Source: UBA7662 sp036787895 (GTDB lineage: Bacteria > Bacteroidota > Bacteroidia > UBA7662). Taken from it: DNA of 64,000 bases. Made by a program: the position numbers and the translations under genes. The notes beneath the pieces are model-generated. The model was not told where the DNA came from and ran no database searches. It saw only the letters and a program-made list of their open reading frames with translations. Of the stretch, positions 50,969 through 60,900 are shown piece after piece (the stretch's first letter is position 1; every line of letters starts with the position of its first letter). The stretch lies in NCBI GenBank assembly GCA_036787895.1, contig DAIQOK010000013.1, positions 26,387 to 90,386 of the forward strand, given 5' to 3'.

Positions 50969-51922
50969 TTATGGCACCAAAACACGGTTGATGATATGCA
51001 TTACTCCGTTGGTTCCCTGCACATCGGCAGTTACTACACCGGCATTATTGGTGGTACCTGATCCCGGATTGATGGTAATTACACCTCCGTTCACGACAAC
51101 ATTCAAATTAGCCGAAGTGTTTAAAGTAGGAACTGAAGCTGTAGTTACAGCCGAAGAACGGATGTTTCCTGAAACTACATGATATAACAGAATATTGGTC
51201 AGGTCGTTCACGCTTACCGCTCCCAAATCCAAGCCACTCACTGTAAATGCGTTGTTTTCAGGAGCAAAAAGGGTGAGCAAATCCGTGCTGCTTGGGTCGT
51301 AAACCAGCGCATTGGTTAAATTAGCAGTAGCCACTGCTCCTATGACGGTCGATAAGTTCACGTTTACCCCGGCCAATGTTGCCAAATCTGCTGGCAACAA
51401 TACGCGGTCGATGACATGAATAACACCATTGGTCGCTTGAATGTCGGCGCGAACCACACTGGCGGCATTATTGATCCGCACTCCTGAAGCGGTTGAAACG
51501 TAGGCTGAAAGATTGGTGTTGGTCACTGGTCCTGCAGCGAGGGTATTCACATAGCCTGTTGTTACCTGAGCAGCTTCAACTTTGGCACCTAAAACATGGT
51601 AAAGCAAAATGCGGGTCAAATCGGCTACCGGCAAGCTGTTGATGGCCTCCAGGCTAATACCGGACGAACGGAAGGCAGCATTGGTAGGCGCAAATACGGT
51701 AAACGTACCACTGCCATTTAAAGTAGCTACCAATTCAGCCCGACTAAGTGCAGTTACCAGAAAACTGAAAGCAGTATCGGCCTGGGCTATAGCTGCAATG
51801 GATTGAGCCGGAGGATTGTTGTTGCCCGGTGTCGGTGTCGTGTCCTCGTCTTTAGTACAGCTCATCAACATGGTGGATGCCGAAATGATAACGGCGGAGA
51901 AATACAAAAATGACTTTTTCAT
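50969..51922 (-). CDS. Lipoprotein with two fasciclin (FAS1) domains
   Basis: 317 residues from ATG 51922. The signal peptide ends in LMSC (lipidated Cys), followed by an acidic and Pro/Asn linker. Two FAS1 domains follow: residues about 35-180 (DTAFSFLVTALSRAELVATLNGSGTFTVFAPTNAAF ... ATNGVIHVIDRVLLP) and about 180-317 (VNLSTVIGAVATANLTNALVYDPSSTDLLTLFAPENNAF ... GTNGVMHIINRVLVP). Each has the TVFAPTNxAF and YHV motifs. FAS1 proteins take part in adhesion and matrix binding. It stands just downstream of two giant exported proteins. Confidence 0.93.
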   Translation of the reverse strand: MKKSFLYFSAVIISASTMLMSCTKDEDTTPTPGNNNPPAQSIAAIAQADTAFSFLVTALSRAELVATLNGSGTFTVFAPTNAAFRSSGISLEAINSLPVADLTRILLYHVLGAKVEAAQVTTGYVNTLAAGPVTNTNLSAYVSTASGVRINNAASVVRADIQATNGVIHVIDRVLLPADLATLAGVNVNLSTVIGAVATANLTNALVYDPSSTDLLTLFAPENNAFTVSGLDLGAVSVNDLTNILLYHVVSGNIRSSAVTTASVPTLNTSANLNVVVNGGVITINPGSGTTNNAGVVTADVQGTNGVMHIINRVLVP

Positions 51923-52027
51923 GTTAGGTGGATTTAGATAGCTGACAAACATCCTAAATGCAACCTTGTTTCATAAAACATAGCTATATATTTAATATAT
52001 ACTTAATATTAAAATACTAATCATATA

Positions 52028-52058
52028 AAAGCCTTTCTGATTCAATCAGAAAGGCTTT
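52028..52058. terminator. Terminator of the 52080 gene
   Basis: AAAGCCTTTCTGAT and ATCAGAAAGGCTTT are near-perfect arms with a 2-3 base centre, with a moderate U-tract (TTTTATATGA) on the minus strand. Confidence 0.85.
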
Positions 52059-52079
52059 ACATTAAAATACGATAAAAAT

Positions 52080-55000
52080 TTAGTGTTTTACGACCAATTT
52101 ACCATAAGCAGCTTTCGTTGCTGATATCATCCGATAATTATACAGCCCGTTGGCCCAATGACTGGTCTCCAATCGGATTACTTTATCCATCGGTTTCACT
52201 TCTGTACGATAAACAATTCGACCAAGTGCATCTACTACTTCAAGTTGTTTAGGCTGGTTATCTTCCTCTTCCCAACTCAATTCAAAATATTCGTCGGCCG
52301 GATTGGGGTAAGCTTTATGAGCCATTTGAGCCAATGACTGAATAGCATTCGCAAAATTCACCGGCTGACAAATGGTATCTCTACCCACTATCCAAACACA
52401 AAGGTTATTCGATACCGCAATAAAAATGTGAGGTGCAGTGAAGGTATATCTCGCAGAATCGCCGGGCTGTATGACTGCAGTAACGGTATTGGTTACAAAG
52501 TTCCCTGTATTCACCCGATAGGCAACATCAAAGCTCACTGTCGCAGCAGTGCCACGGTTACCAATCTCAATTTCTATTGGATAAGGCAACGGGCCGGTTT
52601 GTGGGTTAGTTATCGGACTAACAATACGCTTCAAAAACGGCTCGGCACCTGCTACGAAGAAGTTAATGGTATCGGCCACACTACAATTTGGGGAGTGAAT
52701 TTCGAGGACAACACTCCTGTTTTGTGTTACATTCAGTGATAGGACTTTACCATTCCCTAAACGCACATTGTTCTCGACCCAAACTATGCTATCAAGCGGA
52801 TCTTCGAACAATAATGCGCCATTAAAAACAGCGGTACCTACAGCTGAGGCATTCGGAGCGCGAAAACGCTGACCATGATACACAAAAGCATTGCTGTCGC
52901 TGGCTGCAATGGTGGATGGCGTGCTGCCATTACTCATGAGGAGTGCCGTAGTATCTGCTGCTTCTATTTCAAAAGTATATCGGCGACCTTTAACCAGGGT
53001 AAGCGGCTCCGAGAAACTGATGCGTACGAGACCGTTGCTGTCGGGAATCGCACCGGTTTTGGTGCCAGCCAAAGCCAAACGGTATTCCAAAGGCACAGTA
53101 GAGAAATGTTCACCATAGCTTACGCTAACGGTATTCCGGCGTGCCATACGAATATCCATGGCAGTCAATAGGCCTGTTCGACGTGCTTCCAGCTCGAAAC
53201 GGATTTTTCCGCCCGATTCTGAGCCACCGGTGCCCACTTCTAGCCGGTTATCGTACATAAAGCCATCGATGAGGGTGACATTGGTTCCGGGGCTCAGGTT
53301 ACGATCCGGCCCTAAATCAGGAATAATCGCACCATCCACATAACGATACAATGTGGTCGTATCTTGCTGTCCATTGATGCCATACACCACGCCATAAAAC
53401 TCAACCGCTTCCCCGGCAGCCGCCGCTGGAATAGTAGCCTGATATGCACCCATGGCCGGACTATAAATTGCAGTGGTTGTCCGTAAACCGGTAGCATTGC
53501 GATAAACAATAGACGCAGCAGTTACCAATGAATCGTTAGGTATGTTCATTTGAACCTGGTGAGTTACCGGGTTACAATCGTAGGCCGGCGCAAAACTTAC
53601 ACTGCTGATGTAGGCATTGCTTGGATCGATGATAGAAAGTTGGTCAACTGCAAAGCCTTCTCCCCGAATGTTGTTGGCATTGCTATAAAAGTTAAAACGG
53701 AATATAACATTGCTTTGTCCGCGTAAGGCAGCCAAGGGCAAGCGCGCCAACAACCAATCGGTTGTAGGCTGATTGCCTGTCCAAACTGCTTGACCTGCAG
53801 AAACGACCACACTGTCGGCAGTATACCAGTTATTGCCTTCGCCTACCCTACCCAATAGCTGCCAACTTTGACCACCATCGGTAGAATAGCTTACATTGGC
53901 ACCTGAATTTACAGTCATGTAGGACCGGTACCGGAAGCTCAGCTCTGGACGAACTACACGGGTAAAGTCGAAACATGGACTTTGTAGCCAGGATTTCTCT
54001 TCAAAATTGTAGTTGCCTGTCAAATTCGTAGCCCAAACGCTTGTTCCGGCGGCGGCTGTATTAATAAGGGTTGCATTTGGTGTGCCACGCTCCCAGCTGC
54101 TGTTTACTCCGCCCGAGTACCATTCTCCTGGGGTTTCAAAGCTGTTGTTGTAAGGCAGACTGGCGCTCGCCAAATGAATGATTTCTTTACGTACTGTATC
54201 CAGCGCACCGTCGGGATCACCGAATAAATCGGTGTAGGCCATAAGGACATTCACCGAGTTGGCCGGCTGCCAACTCAAGCTGGCCATGAAGGTAACGGTA
54301 TCAATAGCTCCCGGTCCAAAAGTTTGAACAGGCTGATGGATGTGCGTAATTACACTGCCCTGATTCAGCTGAATGGCTACTGGAATACCGGCAAGTGCGT
54401 TCAGACCGTCGTTACGAACTACCAGCTTCACCTGCGCAAATGCCGGCAAAGCACAGGAATTTACGGGCTCCACTATACTTAACATAGAAAGATCAAAAGC
54501 CGGATATTCGCCAAATTTGATGTCGTCGATGGCATAATCGCCCTCGAAACTGTTGCCACGGATCACAACAAATTTCACCCTTACAGCGGATGCAGGTAAT
54601 AATTTGCGATATCGTTTCCATGCATCACGACTATATCGTTGTTGCTGACCTCTCAAGGTATCGAGTGGCAACCAATTCAGATTGGCAGTTTGATAGAAAA
54701 GCTGCAGCTCGTTGATGTCGGCACCATAAGCATGGTACCAGAACTCCAACATCGGATTTGTCAAACTGCTCAAATCAAGACAGGGTGAACTTAGTTCGGC
54801 ATTGGCTCCAAAACCGCCACTCGATGCTTCTGTGTAGAGGTATCGTCCACTACTAGTACCGGTGGTGCGGTCAACATCCGGTCCGGTGCTTCCGGTAGAA
54901 GTAGGCCCCGCTTGACTAAACCAACGGAAGGTTCCGGCATTGGTAGTCCAGCCATTGACGAAAGTTGGTATGCCCAGGTTGACTTCTTCAAAATCTTCGA

Positions 55001-57767
55001 TCGCCGGAAATTGATTAATTCTTTCATTGGCAACCGTTGCTATTAATGTGTCATTTCCGGGATTAAAGTCTTGCTGGTTGGCATAAAGCTGCAAGCGGTA
55101 AATACCTCCGAAATACATATTGACCCGGCTTTGCAACTGAACCAGCTTGGTACTGTTCGGCAGAATAGTGTCGGTTAGTGTTTCGGTGGCCAAAAGCTGA
55201 CCATTCAAAACGACGTTGATGGTGGAACCAAAGATGGAGTCGGTTCCAAAATTTCGCAGTTGAAGTGTTAATGCCTGGTTGCTATCTAATCCACAACTGG
55301 TAGTTGGCGAAACCAGTGCTTCTATGGCCAAATCGATGGCTGGAGCTGTAAATTCGTAGGCACCAATGTCAGGCGTTGTAAAATCACGGAAGTTACCGTT
55401 GATGTCGGTATTCAGCCAGGGAATATGCACCCCTTTATCATCTACCAAAGGGGAGGTTGGCAGTGGGTCGGCCAGGTTGGCAAAAACCGGGTTAACCGAC
55501 AAACCTGTACTGTCGAAGCCGAAAGCAGCACGCCATTGAGGCAAGGAGTCATAATCGGCAGCGGGAACATTCACCCGTAGTAATGGCTGCGTGGTTCCCA
55601 CCAGGTAATACAGGTTATTTTGAATGGCTGCACGCCCAATGGCCTCGGGCACATTGGCAACAAAAGCCCTGAAATTCGGTGGCATGCCATTGGCACCAGT
55701 TGGATAGGCCACTACCATATTGTTGAGCATCACCAGACTATCGATGGCAGGTGAAGTTGATGAACCACCCGAAACAAAAAAGGCTGCAGTTAGCGCATTG
55801 GTAGTCAGGGTATTTACCCCGATTAGCACGGTATTATTCACCAATTCCAGATAATCACGTGGATTGGGCGGGGTAACAGTTGTGCTTTGAACAGCTGTGA
55901 ATGTCAATCCCGACAAAATTGCCGTTGAACTGTTTATGCTCGGTGATTGAAAGGCAGCGATAATGTTGTTGTATACCCGGTTTGGCTGTTGCGGACTACC
56001 ATTGGTGTCCCAGATATAAATTGGGTAACGAGAGATAGCACCATTTACCCGGTTGTTATAAACTTGTAAGCGCGTTTGTACGCGCACTTGTATACCTGAT
56101 CCGGAAGCTGAAGTTCCTGAAAAGTCCCGAACAATATTGTTCCTAACCACCAGCGAATCCTGACTGGTGAGATAAATACCGTCAATTTTATAGTCACTAA
56201 TATTATTATTTTCGATCACATTGTTGAAGGCGAGGGGTGTACCACCATCTCCATAAATAGGATGGGCAAATCCCCGAAAAGTATTCCCACTTATCAAGTT
56301 GTTGGCTGAGGCATTAATTCCTAATCCACGATTGTAAGCTTCTACTACGCCAAATGAATCGATAAATGCGCAATTTACTATCTCGTTAAAAGCTGCCCCT
56401 CCGGTGAGGTTGACCATATAAGCGGTATTAGTATTCGGGAGACTTGTCCGCACAAAATGTATATTTTCCATCCGTAGGAAACGGGTTGACCGAAGTAAAA
56501 AATTCTCCGCGTTAAACTGGCTGGGGTTATTATAGATTCGAACTGCACCGGCTGCCTGACTGGCGCCACTTATGGTTAATTTGGCAGCGGCACCTGCTCC
56601 TATGATTTCATCCAGTTCATAAACCCCAACATAGTTCCCTGCAGCCAGTTGCAGCGTTACATTGCCTAAAATACCGGCACAATTCACTGCATCGATGGCC
56701 TGCTGTAAAGTGGTATAGGTTGAAGTAGCTGTTCCTACCGTATAGCTGCCAGCAGGTATACCTACGCAAAAATTGCGTCTCAAGGTATCGTTGGCTGCCG
56801 ACTGATCAGGGCCTTGTCCATTCACGTCGCTGATCCAGCTCTCCAAGTTGATAGCACCGGTTAACGGCATGGTTATGCTATTGGGAAAGTTAATTTGTGT
56901 GCCCGAGGTTGGTGCCAGATTTCCTGTCCAGCTAAACGACTGAACCGGACCGTTGTTCAGCCGGAAGTTTAAAGTAGCAGCCGTAATGGCATTTGTACCA
57001 GCATTAAATACCTGGAGAATGGGTAACTGATTACTTCCTCCAGCCACCGGAGCAACCGGTGAAAGTATGGCATCGATTCGTAGATCACGGGCAAGTGGTA
57101 CATTGTAGAAAATACGGACGTTTGGTCTGACTTTGTTGTTCGTATTGGTATTATTGAGGATAGCGCCAAAGCCGGTTGTAGGATTTCCGGTTACACCAAT
57201 AGTATAGTCCGCAGTTCCATTGGTGACATACCAGCTGAATTTAGCTGTAGAATAAGGGCTACTTCCACCGATTTCACTTTGAGAAGCAATCTCAATTGCT
57301 GAACCAGTATAGCTAAATGGAGAATTTAACTGAAACGTAACCCAACCAATAGTCGCCGGTATAATAGTATTCGAATTTTGGTAGACGACAGTATGCGTTG
57401 ATTCTATTTGTGACCAAGTTCTTGAAGTTGGCAGAGGTGGCACCGTAGTTGAATTCGCCATCAGAATTGACAAATTGAGTGGATTACCCGGAATTGTTGC
57501 ACCATCGTTATGCTTTTCAAATGCTATTGCTGTGATAGTAGCACCCAATGGTAATCCAGCTGTGGCAAGTTCAGACTGTGTAATTAACATTGCACCTCGA
57601 TTTAATCGGGTATTTGAATTTGCACTTGGCCTATAAATTGGCATAAAGGCTCCATTCGCAGCTCCGATAATGGTATCGTTTGCGGTACCAATTTGAACAA
57701 AAGTTTGCCCTTCGGTAGAATTGATAATAACCGAGAAAAACAGGAATAACAGTATTAACTTCTTCAT
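52080..57767 (-). CDS. Giant T9SS surface protein 1 (beta-helix, CARDB-like and MAM-like domains)
   Basis: 1895 residues. Signal peptide KKLILLFLFFSVIINSTEGQ. In order: an N-terminal beta domain (to ~225), a CARDB-like domain (~226-340), a parallel beta-helix started by TYTTLQQAIDAVNCAGILGNVTLQLAAGNYVG and closed by DIGAYEF (~356-805), CARDB-like (~813-910), MAM-like (~920-1093, DFEEVNLG ... YAIDDIKFGE), CARDB-like, a second MAM-like (~1206-1390), further beta domains, and a type A T9SS sorting domain (KAYPNPADEYFELSWEE to GKLVVKH). It is predicted to be a cell-surface or released adhesin-like protein. It shares architecture with the next gene but contains MAM-like domains that one lacks. Confidence 0.88.
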   Translation of the reverse strand: MKKLILLFLFFSVIINSTEGQTFVQIGTANDTIIGAANGAFMPIYRPSANSNTRLNRGAMLITQSELATAGLPLGATITAIAFEKHNDGATIPGNPLNLSILMANSTTVPPLPTSRTWSQIESTHTVVYQNSNTIIPATIGWVTFQLNSPFSYTGSAIEIASQSEIGGSSPYSTAKFSWYVTNGTADYTIGVTGNPTTGFGAILNNTNTNNKVRPNVRIFYNVPLARDLRIDAILSPVAPVAGGSNQLPILQVFNAGTNAITAATLNFRLNNGPVQSFSWTGNLAPTSGTQINFPNSITMPLTGAINLESWISDVNGQGPDQSAANDTLRRNFCVGIPAGSYTVGTATSTYTTLQQAIDAVNCAGILGNVTLQLAAGNYVGVYELDEIIGAGAAAKLTISGASQAAGAVRIYNNPSQFNAENFLLRSTRFLRMENIHFVRTSLPNTNTAYMVNLTGGAAFNEIVNCAFIDSFGVVEAYNRGLGINASANNLISGNTFRGFAHPIYGDGGTPLAFNNVIENNNISDYKIDGIYLTSQDSLVVRNNIVRDFSGTSASGSGIQVRVQTRLQVYNNRVNGAISRYPIYIWDTNGSPQQPNRVYNNIIAAFQSPSINSSTAILSGLTFTAVQSTTVTPPNPRDYLELVNNTVLIGVNTLTTNALTAAFFVSGGSSTSPAIDSLVMLNNMVVAYPTGANGMPPNFRAFVANVPEAIGRAAIQNNLYYLVGTTQPLLRVNVPAADYDSLPQWRAAFGFDSTGLSVNPVFANLADPLPTSPLVDDKGVHIPWLNTDINGNFRDFTTPDIGAYEFTAPAIDLAIEALVSPTTSCGLDSNQALTLQLRNFGTDSIFGSTINVVLNGQLLATETLTDTILPNSTKLVQLQSRVNMYFGGIYRLQLYANQQDFNPGNDTLIATVANERINQFPAIEDFEEVNLGIPTFVNGWTTNAGTFRWFSQAGPTSTGSTGPDVDRTTGTSSGRYLYTEASSGGFGANAELSSPCLDLSSLTNPMLEFWYHAYGADINELQLFYQTANLNWLPLDTLRGQQQRYSRDAWKRYRKLLPASAVRVKFVVIRGNSFEGDYAIDDIKFGEYPAFDLSMLSIVEPVNSCALPAFAQVKLVVRNDGLNALAGIPVAIQLNQGSVITHIHQPVQTFGPGAIDTVTFMASLSWQPANSVNVLMAYTDLFGDPDGALDTVRKEIIHLASASLPYNNSFETPGEWYSGGVNSSWERGTPNATLINTAAAGTSVWATNLTGNYNFEEKSWLQSPCFDFTRVVRPELSFRYRSYMTVNSGANVSYSTDGGQSWQLLGRVGEGNNWYTADSVVVSAGQAVWTGNQPTTDWLLARLPLAALRGQSNVIFRFNFYSNANNIRGEGFAVDQLSIIDPSNAYISSVSFAPAYDCNPVTHQVQMNIPNDSLVTAASIVYRNATGLRTTTAIYSPAMGAYQATIPAAAAGEAVEFYGVVYGINGQQDTTTLYRYVDGAIIPDLGPDRNLSPGTNVTLIDGFMYDNRLEVGTGGSESGGKIRFELEARRTGLLTAMDIRMARRNTVSVSYGEHFSTVPLEYRLALAGTKTGAIPDSNGLVRISFSEPLTLVKGRRYTFEIEAADTTALLMSNGSTPSTIAASDSNAFVYHGQRFRAPNASAVGTAVFNGALLFEDPLDSIVWVENNVRLGNGKVLSLNVTQNRSVVLEIHSPNCSVADTINFFVAGAEPFLKRIVSPITNPQTGPLPYPIEIEIGNRGTAATVSFDVAYRVNTGNFVTNTVTAVIQPGDSARYTFTAPHIFIAVSNNLCVWIVGRDTICQPVNFANAIQSLAQMAHKAYPNPADEYFELSWEEEDNQPKQLEVVDALGRIVYRTEVKPMDKVIRLETSHWANGLYNYRMISATKAAYGKLVVKH

Positions 57768-57888
57768 AGGTGAATAGAAATAACTTACAATTTAGTGCTG
57801 AAAACTTATGTTTTCTTTAAAATTTGGCCAAATATATTAGAATCATTCTAAATAAGGAATGAAATAGCTTCTAAATAAATAAAGGCCC

Positions 57889-57909
57889 CGAAAGGCCTCT
57901 ATCTATTTA
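57889..57909. terminator. Terminator of the 57926 gene
   Basis: AGGCC (57893-57897) pairs with GGCCT (57904-57908), followed on the minus strand by TTTATTTATTT. Short but well placed, 17 bases past the stop. Confidence 0.7.
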
Positions 57910-57925
57910 ATTCAATCTTAATCAA

Positions 57926-60900
57926 TTACTGTCTGATTATCAGATTTCCATGCTGTACCTGATCACGGGCAATGAAGCGGTAGCTGTACATGCCGGCCGA
58001 CCAGCTGTCGGTGCGTAAAGTATGTACATGGCCATTTTCGCGATCAACAGCGATGTTGGCGACTACCCTACCCAGTTTGTCATGAATTTCGAGTGTTCCC
58101 TTGCCCTGGAACTCGTTGAACTCGAAGTTCACAAACGACTCTGCCGGATTCGGATAAACGTTACCTATCAAACGATTGTTGGCATACAAATTCTCCACAC
58201 TTATGGTAGTAGTGATTGAGATACACGACGTATCATTCGCACGGTTAATCTCATTTGGCATACCCGTTGTATTGGCGCAAATCGTGTAGTTACCACCTGT
58301 AGTCGGAGGTGTCCAAGCCAAAGTAAAGGTATGCATCATTGAATCGCCGGGGGCCAAAGTTTGGGTGATGGAATTGGTAATGATAGATGCACCACCATTT
58401 ACGCGATACTCCACATCGAAGCCAGAGGCTGGAATAGTACCAAAGTTTTTGACCATGACAATAACCGGAACCGGCGTAGTTGTGTTCAGCACCGTGGTAC
58501 TCGTAGGCGATACAATTCGGCTCACGCCAATATCCGGAGTCAGATTCAACGGATTAACCGTAACTACTACCGTATCTGTCTTGGTACAGGTACCATCAGT
58601 TACTGTGGCAATATACGTGGTGGTCGTATTCGGACTTACGCGTATGGTATTTCCCGTACCCACCACTGTTCCGGCTGATGTGCTCCAGCTAACCGTTGCC
58701 GCTGCTGCATAATAAACAGCACCGTTAAACTGACGACCGGCATTCAAACCCGTAAACTGACCACAAAGACCCGCACCTACATTGATGCTCAAATTCGCGT
58801 TGCTGATGACCGCACTACCGTTGGTATAACTGGCATTGTAGTTCATGAAGATACCGGTAACCTGGCCTTGTTGAATAATAAAAGGATTATTCAACGGAAT
58901 ATTGGCGAGTACACCAACTGTACCATTAAAGGTGATGGTATCAACAGCTGTCCAACCCGCGCTGGAAAGCTCATTGCCTTGGTGCGTACCGGTGCGTGTC
59001 CATACAATCACTTGCTGGGAGCCTGCCGCATTCGCACGGATATCAAATCCGGTAATCAGCAAAGCGCCTGAAGTAGCGGTAAGGTCAAACATAGCACCAC
59101 CACCACAGCCGTTACCACCGGTATTCATCGTAGCCAGGGAAGAGCTACCGGCAAAACCGGTATTGGCACGCAAGGTAGCTGAATCACCTTGCGTGATGGT
59201 TGTATCATTACCCGCATTGACGGTCAGATAATCGTCTTTGTATGTGAACGAACCAAAGGTAGGCGCAAAGTTGCCCAGGCTGTCTCGTGCTGTAACCGAC
59301 AATTCCACCAGCAAATTAGAGCCCCCCGGAGGAATCGTACCCGTCCAAACACCTTGTGCGCTGCTACCACTTGTGCGTGTAAGTACTATCGCCGGCGCAG
59401 CTACACCACCAATAATTCGATTCACTCGAATGGTATCAATTCCAGAGCCGCCACTATTATCACGGGCATGAACCGTAATGGTTCTCGCTGTAGGCACACA
59501 CAAATTGCCCAATGGTGTAATACGAGCAGAGTCAATACTCGGCGGAAAAATATCCGGTAAAGCAACCCCGGCAAACTCATAAGCACCCATATCAGGACCT
59601 GTGCCGGTACCGGCCGGACGGTTGGCACCGGTATAATCCGTATTCGGTGTGCCAAGGGCTGGAATAACTACCGCACCCGATTCGATACCGGTGACAGTAC
59701 CTGCAGCTATGGTTAAATTGGTTGTACTCACAAACGGTGGCAAACTTCTGCCCAAAGGAGGTACAGAGAGGTTATCGTTATTCGGATTACCCACCGAAGA
59801 AATCAGCTTCCAATCAGCCACTGTTAAATAATTACCGCTACCTGCAGTAATACCTACCCTACCCACATAACACTGGGAATTCGGCGCAACATGATAGGCG
59901 TTATTATTTAATGTCAGATTACCAAAATTATAGGCCGCCGGTACCCAAATAGCTGTAAAAAACGATGCTACAGTAGAAGAGGTGGCATCTATCGCAAAAA
60001 TGTTATTCCTAACGTCGGCTGTTACTGCTGTTGAAGCTATACCAAATGCCGAAGCAGATGCCCCTGAGGTAGTCGCATTTGTGTAGCTACCATAAAGGTA
60101 AACACTATTGTAATGTACCCGGTGAGCCAAACCGGCACCTAAACGAATGCCAAAGGCATTAAACGACTGGCTGGTGTTCGAATAATTAACCGTTCTCAGG
60201 TCATAAGCCAGGTTATTATCGATTACCACCGAATCGCCGGCAAGTACATTAATACCATAAGCGCCCCAACCGCCTGTGTTCAGGTTTTTGATGCCCCAGA
60301 TTTTGTTCCGGTTGATGCGGACCAAACGACTGGAAGTACCACCAACTTCGATGGCAGCTTGAGTGGTAGCTGTGGCACTAACCAAATTAAAGACTTCGTT
60401 GTCACGTATGCTTGTTCCAACAAAATTCTGAACATCTATACCTCGGAATATAACAAAACTAGCCGTATCCAGCGATCCAATGCTACAGTTGCTAATCACC
60501 AAACCACTACCAGGATTCGCTACCGTATTGCGCGCAAAAATGCCATAATAAGCCCTACTTACACTCACGTTATCGATGGTCAGGTTGTTGATGCCATCGG
60601 CTGTGCCGGTGGTTCCTAAAGTAGCGCCCTGTGCTGCAATTCCAAAGGTGGAGGTAACCGTATTCGAACCGCCGATAATATTGAGGTTTTTGATGGTAGT
60701 GTTTTCAATGGTCTCTCCAACAACACTTCTCAACCAAATAACTGTACTAGATGCTACACTTGAATTCGAACGAATGCTGAGGTTACGACTGCTCGTACCA
60801 TTATTCGAACCGTCCAATATGAAGTGTTTAACCGCACGCAAATTAATCAGACCGGTGGAGCCAGTAGCTGAACCTTCGATACGAACCTGCGAACGCGAAA

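Noticed and set aside
51958..51974. ATGCAACCTTGTTTCAT upstream of the fasciclin gene, similar to the TTGCAAC palindrome
   Set aside because: Three of fourteen arm positions differ and it does not overlap a -7 box, so similarity may be chance.
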